Below are positions 5,451 through 10,798 of a stretch of 10,798 nucleotides of DNA, piece after piece. Position 1 is the first letter of the stretch. Each line of letters begins with the position of its first letter. Under the pieces are notes generated by a model. The model was not told where the DNA came from and made no database searches. It saw only the letters and a program-made list of their open reading frames with translations. Source of the DNA: Pseudomonadota bacterium (GTDB lineage: Bacteria > Pseudomonadota > Gammaproteobacteria > Acidiferrobacterales > Acidiferrobacteraceae); NCBI GenBank assembly GCA_021795255.1, contig JAJYPQ010000101.1, positions 1 to 10,798 of the forward strand, in the 5' to 3' direction. The translations under genes and the position numbers were made by a program.

Positions 5451-6934
5451 TGATTGCGGCCCGCACCCGGGAGTACGGAGCGAGCCTTTTGGGAGGCCGC
5501 GTCCTCGGGGGGCTGAGACAAAGGGGCGGACAGCGCCTCGAGCGGCAGGCCTTCGGCCGCAATCCCAAAAAGCCACTCGGCGAGCGCCCCGAGTAACATC
5601 AAACCGGCGCCCAGAAGGTAGCCCGCGAAGACTTGTCCGCGTGATCCTGTGGCGATCAGGGCAGCGAACACAGTCGGCGCGAGGACCCCGCCTATGGCAG
5701 TCCCTAAGGCGTAAAACAGCGCGATGGCGCTCGCCCGGATCTCGACCGGGAAGCTTTCGCTCACAGTGAGGTAGGCGCCGCTTGCGCCAGCTGAGGCGAA
5801 GAAGAATATGCCCGCCCAGGCGCCGGTCTGGGCGATGACAGTCAGGGCGTGGTCACGAAAAAGCAGGGCGCTGACTATCATCAAAAGCCCGGAAAGCGCG
5901 TAGGTGCCGATCATCATCGGGCGCCGACCGACGGTATCGAAAAATCGCGCCAAAAAAGCGGCCCCCAAAAAGTTGCTCAGGGCAAAGGGCAGGATATAGA
6001 GCCCGACGATTGGTGCCGACACATGGTAGAAGCGGACCAGTACCAGGCCATAGGTAAAGAAAAACGCGTTATAGAAAAAGGCCTGAGACGCCATAAGGGT
6101 GGTGCCGAGGACGGCGCGTTGCGGGTAACGCGTCCACACGATACGCAGAGCGCTCGTGAACTTGAGCACAAACCGGGCCCGGGCGTCTGGCGCCTTCGGG
6201 CTTGGCTCCTCAGGCGGCTCTTTTCCTAGGCTCTGATACACCGCCCGTTCGAGGGCGCAGACGATAGCCAAAGCCTCGGGCTCGCGCCCCCGACCCACGA
6301 GCCAGCGTGGGCTTTCGGGGATCCGCGAACGCAACGCAAGGGCGATCAGGCCAAGAGCCGCGCCCGCCCCAAAGGCCAGGCGCCAGCCCATAAAAAGGGG
6401 TAGCCAAGCGGGATTGAGCAGCAGGAGACTGAGGCCCGCAGCACCTGCAGCCCCCAGCCAAAAGCTGCCGTTGATCACGATGTCGATGCGCCCGCGGCGC
6501 CCTGCCGGCACGAGCTCCTGAATGGCGGAGTTGATGGCACTATATTCCCCGCCGATGCCGGCACCCGTTAAGAAGCGGCACAGGGCGAGGCTTACGATAT
6601 TCCACGCAAGACCGGAGGCCGCGGTGGCCGTGATATAGAGCAGCAGCGTCACCGTAAAGAGTCGTTTGCGGCCGGAACGATCCGCGAGATAACCAAAAAG
6701 CAGGCTGCCGAGGACGGCGCCCAGAAGATAGCTGCTGGCGACAAGCCCGACCCCTTGCGCTGAAAGCCCCAGGGTTTGAGGGCGCCTCAGGATCGGCGCA
6801 AGCGAGCCTACGAGTGTCACCTCGAGCCCATCGAGAATCCAGGCAATACCGAGTGCGAACACCATGCGCCTATGGAACGGCGACCAGGGGAGTCGGTCGA
6901 GGCGGGCGGCGACATCATGCGGTGTGGCGGCCAT
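5441..6934 (-). CDS. Major facilitator superfamily transporter (12-TM, metabolite/sugar-porter-like)
   Basis: A 497-residue inner-membrane secondary transporter. Features: DG in TM1 (ILDGLEVT, 33-40), the loop 2-3 MFS signature GYLADRSGRKR (81-91), FLTGAGIGGEYSA (121-133) in TM4, and PESPRWLVGRGR (206-217) at the start of the central loop. A second, weaker repeat of the signature is DTVGRRP in the second half. About twelve hydrophobic segments can be counted and the central loop is long and charged. This layout belongs to the sugar-porter and metabolite:H+ symporter groups; the substrate cannot be told. The start at ATG 6934 is preferred to an upstream GTG at 7009 because it has AGGA eight bases upstream and begins a typical MFS N-terminus. 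Only 115 bases separate its stop from the luxI-like start, same strand, so read-through is possible. It is complete with no signs of decay. Confidence 0.88.
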   Translation of the reverse strand: MAATPHDVAARLDRLPWSPFHRRMVFALGIAWILDGLEVTLVGSLAPILRRPQTLGLSAQGVGLVASSYLLGAVLGSLLFGYLADRSGRKRLFTVTLLLYITATAASGLAWNIVSLALCRFLTGAGIGGEYSAINSAIQELVPAGRRGRIDIVINGSFWLGAAGAAGLSLLLLNPAWLPLFMGWRLAFGAGAALGLIALALRSRIPESPRWLVGRGREPEALAIVCALERAVYQSLGKEPPEEPSPKAPDARARFVLKFTSALRIVWTRYPQRAVLGTTLMASQAFFYNAFFFTYGLVLVRFYHVSAPIVGLYILPFALSNFLGAAFLARFFDTVGRRPMMIGTYALSGLLMIVSALLFRDHALTVIAQTGAWAGIFFFASAGASGAYLTVSESFPVEIRASAIALFYALGTAIGGVLAPTVFAALIATGSRGQVFAGYLLGAGLMLLGALAEWLFGIAAEGLPLEALSAPLSQPPEDAASQKARSVLPGAGRNHTP

Positions 6935-6944
6935 GGCGCGAGTC

Positions 6945-7151
6945 CTAGATGGGGGCTTCAAGCGGCGCGTGCATGGCCCACCATACCGACAAGTCCGAGC
7001 GTGTGACAAGTCCGATGCCCACTAGGCGTTTGGTGAGGAGGCGCCGTGGACGATGGAGTGCCCCAGGTGCCAGGAGTAGCAAGGGTCGCAGTCCGGGGAT
7101 AACGAAGCCCGCGAACCACGGGTTCGGCAAGAAGCGCTCGGGCGCGAACAC
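6945..7151 (-). CDS. Doubtful small hypothetical ORF upstream of the MFS gene
   Basis: A 68-codon frame from GTG 7151 ending 10 bases before the MFS start. It is Leu/Pro-rich with one hydrophobic stretch (FAGFVIPGLRPLLLLAP, residues 14-30), so a single membrane segment is possible. It resembles no family I know. Other frames in the same stretch are open too, as expected for high GC, and no good ribosome-binding site is seen. It could be a leader ORF coupled to the MFS gene, a gene remnant, or chance. Confidence 0.25.
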   Translation of the reverse strand: MFAPERFLPNPWFAGFVIPGLRPLLLLAPGALHRPRRLLTKRLVGIGLVTRSDLSVWWAMHAPLEAPI

Positions 7152-7331
7152 TCACGCGCGAGGTGGGTCGAGGTCGTGATCCCGCGAAAGCTTATTCGGC
7201 CACCGCCGCGAGATACGCGGCATTCATCGCGCCATCTGGGACCCGTCCTTGCGAGCGGGCCGGGCCGGAGACGAGCACGGCTTGGCGCGTCGCGGACGCT
7301 GCGAGGGCCTGGAAGGTGTTGAGGAACTTAC

Positions 7332-8621
7332 CTAGCGCGGCCGAGCCGTGGCGGGGGGCGCCAGAGCGCGCAGTCTTGCGTCGGTCTTGCCCAGCATGGT
7401 CTGTGCCCAGGCTACACGCTGCGCGTCGCACACACCCGCCTCCTGAAGGCGATCCCCATAGGCCCGCGAGGCGTCGGCCACGGCCTCGATCGCTTCCTGA
7501 ACCAAATGCGGGCCATGGACCCCCACCATATCCGCAACCTCCACCAGCGCATCAATGCCGTTAGGGGTCAGCCAGCGCTTGTGCCGTGGCGCCTCGTCAG
7601 GAAAATACTGGGTCACCGTCAAGGCTGGTATGTCGTCTGGGAGGAAGAGGCTTGTGTCTAGGACATCGTAGACCGGGGCCAAGCGTACCTCTTCCAGGGA
7701 ATCATAGAGGAGACCAAAATTCTTCTGGTGGGCATCCCCGTTGCGCAGGACGTCGTTTAAAACGCATAGCTTTAGTAAGCGCTGTTTATCCTCGACGACA
7801 TGCGCCTCGCTCACGAATTGCTCGACCATCATGAAGAGTTTTTCCAGGCACCCCTCATATTTCAAGGCGGACGGGAATCCGGTCAGGGCACAGGCATCCT
7901 CAAACCCCAGAAATCGGCCATCCGGTTTTCGATCAAACCGCTCCACAGACAAGATATCGCCTGCGGCATTCAGATGGGCTTGTACGGTGTTCAGCCCATA
8001 ATGCCGCGCGGACTGCAAGGCAAGATCCTCCGCTAGACAGACCCCGAGATATCCTGGCGATTCGAGTTTGAGAATCTGATGGGATAGCCACGGGGTCCCG
8101 GGTTGACGATTCGGCGGTAAGGTGATCTGGATCTTGGGCATCACGCCCGACAAGCCAAACTGTGAGGCGCGCGATTGCACGAGGACCTGCTCTATCCAGG
8201 TGGCGGAGGGACTGTCGTGCATTGCGGCGCGTAATGGGGTCGCAAGTGGCACCTCTTGGCGCGCTCCCCCCACCGTGATCCGCCCGATCAGTCCGCGCCC
8301 CACTAGCTTCAGCAGGGAAAAGGGGTCGGACAGGCGCAGGCCCTTACCAAATTGCTCGGCTAGGTGCTGCACGACCCAGCCCTCAGGCAGAGACACCTGG
8401 AAGGGGTGCGGGACCTGCGCAAAGCCGCGATAGTCGGCAGGGGTGTCCCCCGAGGTCACCGGCATGGTCAAGGACACGACCTGGTCTTCAGGAACCGACT
8501 TGAGGTATTGGAAACCGTACTCCGTGCGTCCCACGTGATGAATTTGCCACAACTCCCCGATGGGTACGTCGTTACAAAAGACGGGAATCCGCTCCTCGCG
8601 CAGAGCGGACGGGTCGGTCAC
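7332..8621 (-). CDS. hipA: HipA-type serine/threonine kinase toxin
   Basis: A 429-residue HipA-family protein, full length (the E. coli protein is 440). An N-terminal HipA-N1-like domain (about 10-120) precedes the kinase domain. Kinase motifs are SGVMPKIQ (158-165, Gly-rich/activation loop region), ATP-binding Lys185 in HQILK, SVERFDR (225-231), catalytic RNGDAHQKNFGLLYD (293-307, with Asp296 as the likely base), and the metal-binding Asp319 in APVYD. All are intact, so the enzyme should be active. Known HipA toxins phosphorylate aminoacyl-tRNA synthetases such as GltX and thereby stop growth; the target here is not known. Start GTG 8621 overlaps the hipB stop by 4 bases (GTGA), the usual arrangement where antitoxin precedes toxin. 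The last 100 bases overlap another open frame that appears non-functional. Confident family call. Confidence 0.92.
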   Translation of the reverse strand: MTDPSALREERIPVFCNDVPIGELWQIHHVGRTEYGFQYLKSVPEDQVVSLTMPVTSGDTPADYRGFAQVPHPFQVSLPEGWVVQHLAEQFGKGLRLSDPFSLLKLVGRGLIGRITVGGARQEVPLATPLRAAMHDSPSATWIEQVLVQSRASQFGLSGVMPKIQITLPPNRQPGTPWLSHQILKLESPGYLGVCLAEDLALQSARHYGLNTVQAHLNAAGDILSVERFDRKPDGRFLGFEDACALTGFPSALKYEGCLEKLFMMVEQFVSEAHVVEDKQRLLKLCVLNDVLRNGDAHQKNFGLLYDSLEEVRLAPVYDVLDTSLFLPDDIPALTVTQYFPDEAPRHKRWLTPNGIDALVEVADMVGVHGPHLVQEAIEAVADASRAYGDRLQEAGVCDAQRVAWAQTMLGKTDARLRALAPPATARPR

Positions 8622-8923
8622 GGCAACAGCCCCGTATTGGCCGCCATCAATTCGTAGATAGTCGGAAACCGTTGCCCGCGATGCGCGGGCTGGACGCTGG
8701 GACGGTCCGAGACCTTCTCAGGAGGGGTGTCGGCTGTCTTCAAAATCAACCGCAACCCCAAAGGCTCGCCCACTCGACGCAGGGTCTCCGTCTGTGTGAT
8801 GGAGCCCTGCTCCACCGCAATCAGGGTGGCGCGCGAGATCCCAGCGCGCCCCGCAAGGTCCGCTTGGGTCATCCCCGCCGCCTTGCGCCGCGCCTTGATC
8901 TGTTGCCCCAGCGTCTCTTCCAT
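8618..8923 (-). CDS. hipB: HipB-type antitoxin, XRE-family helix-turn-helix protein
   Basis: A 101-residue protein with a Cro/CI-type HTH at about residues 5-60: GQQIKARRKAAGMTQADLA, then AGISRATLIAVEQG and TLRRVGEPLGLRL. It should bind DNA as a dimer and neutralise the HipA kinase while repressing the operon. A polar C-terminal extension of about 35 residues follows the HTH, slightly longer than in E. coli HipB (88 residues). In that family the C-terminal tail is the degradation signal. ATG 8923 is preceded by AAGGA, seven bases away. It overlaps hipA by 4 bases. A candidate operator is described upstream at 8962-9001. Confidence 0.9.
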   Translation of the reverse strand: MEETLGQQIKARRKAAGMTQADLAGRAGISRATLIAVEQGSITQTETLRRVGEPLGLRLILKTADTPPEKVSDRPSVQPAHRGQRFPTIYELMAANTGLLP

Positions 8924-8961
8924 AATGAGGTCCTTGGAAACCGAAACGGGCGAAACGAGCT

Positions 8962-9001
8962 CAAGTCTAGCCTGTCGCCCCCCGAATGCCTATTAGACTT
9001 G
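8962..9001. promoter_or_regulatory. Candidate HipB operator: inverted repeat upstream of hipBA
   Basis: CAAGTCTA (8962-8969) and TAGACTTG (8994-9001) are perfect 8-bp inverted copies. Their centres are 32 bases apart, about three helical turns, so both face the same side of DNA. They lie 39-78 bases upstream of the hipB ATG, where autoregulation by HipB would be expected. Three GAAAC direct repeats (8937-8941, 8943-8947, 8952-8956) lie between it and the gene. No clear -35/-10 pair was identified. The sequence is unlike the E. coli HipB site TATCC-N8-GGATA, so the link is positional. Confidence 0.45.
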
Positions 9002-9247
9002 ACATTACTTCAGCGCTCTTCCTGACGCCCCTGTTTGTCGCGAAACCCAGTCCGCACCGCCCATTTCGGCAGGTCTGAGGAATGTTCAGCGGGTCAAGCC
9101 TGGCGATCACGGGCGCCAGGCGCTGGGTCTTGTCGCGGTCCCAGGCCACCTTGGATCTACGCGATGGCAAGAGAAGCGGCGGCATTTTCCGGATTCGGTA
9201 TTGCCGGGCAGCCATTTTGCGCTCTGAGCAGGGTGTTTTTTGGCCCC

Positions 9248-9276
9248 GGTCTAGGGGGCTCCAACGTCCCTAGACC
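9248..9276. repeat. 9-bp perfect hairpin
   Basis: GGTCTAGGG (9248-9256) and CCCTAGACC (9268-9276) pair perfectly around an 11-base loop. No T-run follows on either strand, so it is not a classical intrinsic terminator. It lies downstream of the zeta gene and upstream of hipBA, both on the minus strand. Confidence 0.5.
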
Positions 9277-9469
9277 CCCTTACGTGACGCCCATCTCCAA
9301 TGGGACGCAGCTGTCCTGCCTTCTCGTGTTTGAGGCACACAGCTTCTCTTCGTCTGGAACTCCGATAAGACCTTCTTCACGGTATCGTAAATCATCTGCA
9401 GGTTCACACCGGGGCCAGGTCAGGCATCCCATTGTTCGCGCCCGAGAATCACCGCGGTCCGGCCTCCGG

Positions 9470-10105
9470 CTACCCGAAACCTCGATGATTCTCGGCTCCG
9501 GTCGGCTGCGGGGACATGGAAGGGTGCGTAATAATCGGCGTGGCCCAGACGGGGATGGCCTTGTTTTGTTGCACTTGCCACTGTCCTATGACGGACCAGG
9601 CACATAAAACGGGGGTTTCGCCATCCACGGCGTTCTCGAAGAGATACATGCGGTCCACCCAGGGGGCCACCTGCGCGGCCTGAACATGGGACTTACTATA
9701 ACGACTAATGATTTTCGTGATCGGCACATCGTGGCCGCCTGCCATAACACGACGGGCGACACGAGCGGCGTTGATTTCCGGGTTGCCGGTACTCAAAAAA
9801 AACACCCGAATACGATAACCGGCGTCCTGCGCACGTCGCAAAAATATGACCTTGTCAGGAGCGGAAAAGACGGTCTCGAAGGCAAAACTGCGGCGCTCCA
9901 CTAACCAACGCTTTCGCTGAGCCTCCGCGTCACGTGCCGCCTGAAGGATGACCTCAAGCTTACTGGGGTCCCCGAGGCGGGCGGCGATCTCATCAGGGTT
10001 CAGAAAAGGCGTGCGGGAGAACCAGGGCTGACGTCTGAGAATAGCGGTCAAAAATGACTTACCGGAGCCATTAGGCCCGGCAATCACCGTGAGGACGGGG
10101 CGCAC
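9470..10105 (-). CDS. Zeta-toxin-family P-loop kinase
   Basis: A 211-residue protein of the zeta/PezT family. Walker A GPNGSGKS is at 10-17, with Lys16 binding phosphate. FLNPDEIA (34-41) supplies Asp38, the likely base. FETVFS is at 76-81. RVARRVMAGGHDVP (114-127) and ISRY (133-136) carry the Arg residues that bind ATP and substrate. Zeta toxins phosphorylate UDP-N-acetylglucosamine and block cell-wall synthesis; some relatives use other substrates, so the target here is inferred. Start GTG 10105 puts the P-loop ten residues in, as usual; GGAAGAG lies about seven bases upstream. The gene begins inside the 3' end of the partner gene (22-base overlap). The last 40 or so residues are not clearly family-like, so a changed 3' end is possible. 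Confidence 0.87.
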   Translation of the reverse strand: MRPVLTVIAGPNGSGKSFLTAILRRQPWFSRTPFLNPDEIAARLGDPSKLEVILQAARDAEAQRKRWLVERRSFAFETVFSAPDKVIFLRRAQDAGYRIRVFFLSTGNPEINAARVARRVMAGGHDVPITKIISRYSKSHVQAAQVAPWVDRMYLFENAVDGETPVLCAWSVIGQWQVQQNKAIPVWATPIITHPSMSPQPTGAENHRGFG

Positions 10106-10347
10106 GCCTCACTCTTCCGAAGGGTCGCAATGTCTTGCGCAATCCGTGCATGGAGCGCCGCAAGCCGAGCATGCGCATCGGCTTGAGCCGCCTGAGCCGC
10201 GACCGCCATCTGCGGAACCATAGCCTCCAAACGCTGGATATCGGCCTCCAAGAGGTTATCCAGGTCTTCGCCGGACGAGGCGGCAGGGGGCGCCAAAGGC
10301 AGACTATCCATTCGAACATTATAAACCGACTTTCGCTTGTTCACCAT
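10084..10347 (-). CDS. Ala-rich coiled-coil protein, probable partner/antitoxin of the zeta kinase
   Basis: An 87-residue protein, not recognised as a named family. After a basic N-terminus and a Pro/Ala linker (about 15-27), residues 28-78 form an Ala/Leu/Gln-rich helix with heptad-like spacing (LEADIQRLEAM, then LAALHARIAQDIATL), suggesting a coiled-coil dimer or a helix clamped onto the kinase. It precedes the zeta kinase and overlaps it by 22 bases, the arrangement of an antitoxin. It has no PezA-like HTH and is not visibly the three-helix epsilon antitoxin. Start ATG 10347 is used; ATG 10311 (residue 13) is an alternative. No strong ribosome site is visible. Antitoxin role is inferred from position, size and coupling. 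Confidence 0.65.
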   Translation of the reverse strand: MVNKRKSVYNVRMDSLPLAPPAASSGEDLDNLLEADIQRLEAMVPQMAVAAQAAQADAHARLAALHARIAQDIATLRKSEACAPSSR

Positions 10348-10394
10348 CTCTAGCCGTGTCCCATATGAGTCAGAATCCGGGTTGGGTTTTGTTT

Positions 10395-10437
10395 ATGATA
10401 GGGAGACGCAAACCCCTATGAACCTCGATTATTGAGG
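10395..10437 (-). promoter_or_regulatory. Possible promoter and imperfect palindrome upstream of the zeta module
   Basis: On the minus strand TTCATA (10417-10422) and TATCAT (10395-10400) are 16 bases apart, a plausible weak sigma-70 promoter about 50 bases before the coiled-coil gene. Just upstream lies an imperfect 15-bp palindrome at 10423-10437 (7-base arms, one mismatch) that could bind a repressor. The stretch is more AT-rich than its surroundings. No protein in the module has a visible DNA-binding domain. Confidence 0.3.
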
Positions 10438-10535
10438 ATTTTTAACCTTCAAGGACCGAGGCTGCGAACCTTATATAGCTCGGCTCTGTCCTGGCGGGCC
10501 CGTAAACCTGCATTATCCGGATATCGGACAATCCA

Positions 10536-10703
10536 GTGGGGAAACCGTTAAGCACCTTTCTTGCGATCGACTGTGAGACCGTCAATCACAGCCACGCCAG
10601 CGCCTGCGCCGTGGGTCTCGTATACGGGGAGGGTCAGCGCCTCGTTGCCGAACGCGCCTTCTCGATTGTGTTGTCGATATCGAGACGATTGTCCTGGAGA
10701 TAA
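10536..10703 (+). pseudogene. DEDDh 3'-5' exonuclease (RNase T/DnaQ-like), N-terminal fragment
   Basis: From GTG 10536 the frame reads MGKPLSTFLAIDCETVNHS, then HASACAVGLVYGEGQRLV, and stops at TAA 10701-10703. FLAIDxET is the Exo I motif (Asp and Glu metal ligands) of DnaQ/RNase T-like exonucleases, and SACAVGLV is typical of the next strand in short DnaQ-like proteins of this type. Only about 42 residues match (to roughly 10660), against the 170 or more a working domain needs. The remainder (LSISRRLSWR) is antisense IS66 sequence. Exo II and Exo III motifs are absent, so it is a broken gene. The start is uncertain: only a poor ribosome site precedes it. Confidence 0.7.
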
Positions 10704-10798
10704 CTCATCAGTTTGTCCCACTTATTAGTTAGGGAGACAGCCCCGAAGGCCTTGCCGAAAGCCGTCTGTGGCCGCACGTGCGGGCGATAGGTAGCCAA
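10634..10798 (-). pseudogene. IS66-family transposase fragment (runs off window edge)
   Basis: On the minus strand the frame entering from the right edge reads RPQTAFGKAFGAVSL, then KWDKLMSYLQDNRLDIDN and TIEKA, before a TGA at 10634-10636. This matches the end of the IS66 transposase catalytic domain (S-x-x-G-K-A, W-x-x-L, the l-x-I-D-N-N-x-x-E-x-A-I-R-P block). One Asn of the DNN motif is missing and the following I-R-P is lost, because the sequence passes into the exonuclease fragment. Whether more of the element lies to the right cannot be seen. As shown, this end is broken, with no recognisable terminal repeat. Confidence 0.68.

Larger units (their letters stand above)
8924..9469. other. 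Gene-free stretch between zeta module and hipBA
   Basis: About 545 bases without a recognisable gene. Several frames are open for 60-190 codons on both strands, but none shows family motifs, hydrophobic pattern or a good ribosome site; the longest (9035-9607, plus) partly covers the zeta gene on the other strand. The stretch holds the hipB upstream inverted repeat and a 9-bp hairpin at 9248-9276. It may contain unrecognisable gene debris. Confidence 0.5.

Noticed and set aside
7105..7125. Small CGAACC/GGTTCG hairpin
   Set aside because: Six-base arms with a 3-base loop and no T-run; likely chance at this base composition.
7192..7431. 79-codon minus-strand frame after and overlapping the end of hipA
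   Set aside because: No start signal and no family I recognise; 100 bases overlap the intact hipA end. The tail looks protein-like (ends AAYLAAVAE), so a gene fragment cannot be fully excluded, but it cannot be supported.
9035..9607. 190-codon plus-strand open frame
   Set aside because: No family motif or ribosome site; its right part is antisense to the zeta kinase gene, and long open frames are expected by chance at this GC content.
10500..10530. Short palindromes (ATCCGGAT and a TCCG/CGGA pair) before the exonuclease fragment
   Set aside because: Too short to separate from chance in GC-rich DNA and not tied to an intact gene.

Overview
The window is GC-rich, densely packed DNA from a Gram-negative bacterium, most likely a gammaproteobacterium. 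The evidence is a ketosynthase/MMPL-exporter operon end of aryl-polyene type, a LuxR/LuxI pair, hipBA and zeta-type toxin modules, and IS3/IS66 remnants. The code is bacterial, with frequent ATG/GTG starts and 4-base gene overlaps. An acidophilic chemolithotroph such as an Acidiferrobacter relative is only a guess from style. I see no rRNA or tRNA gene, no CRISPR array and no replication origin.

Layout. (1) Positions 2-2960, plus strand: the 3' end of a polyketide or fatty-acid-like operon. It holds a 5'-truncated MMPL/RND-type exporter, a complete beta-ketoacyl-ACP synthase with a Cys-His-His triad, and a short ketosynthase-like chain-length-factor homologue without the Cys. The three genes are translationally coupled by overlaps and resemble the end of an aryl-polyene (APE) or xanthomonadin-like pigment cluster. 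(2) 3019-3318, minus: a small secreted protein made of five His/Lys-marked 11-residue repeats. (3) 3376-3881: a decayed IS3-family transposase tail and a strong inverted repeat. (4) 3882-5325: a luxR gene (+) and a luxI-like acyl-homoserine-lactone synthase gene (-), convergent, with their 3' ends overlapping by 83 bp. (5) 5441-7151, minus: a 12-TM MFS transporter preceded by a doubtful 68-aa ORF. (6) 7332-8923, minus: a hipBA toxin-antitoxin operon with a candidate inverted-repeat operator upstream. (7) 8924-9469: about 550 bp with no recognisable gene, only the operator repeat and a 9-bp hairpin. (8) 9470-10347, minus: a zeta-type P-loop kinase toxin preceded by, and overlapping, an Ala-rich coiled-coil protein that is probably its antitoxin. 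(9) 10536-10798: the N-terminal piece of a DEDDh exonuclease (+) joined to a fragment of an IS66 transposase (-).

How it fits together. The left part is metabolic (an envelope-associated polyene or lipid product plus its exporter). The centre is a cell-density sensing pair that could control neighbouring genes, though no convincing lux box was found. The right part looks like a small accessory island: two unrelated kinase-toxin modules side by side, flanked by broken genes and transposase debris. The most distinctive items are the His-rich hendecad-repeat secreted protein, the zeta kinase with a non-epsilon-like partner, the tail-to-tail overlap of luxR and luxI, and the loss of the usual Asp in the Gly-x-Asp-Tyr motif of the exporter.
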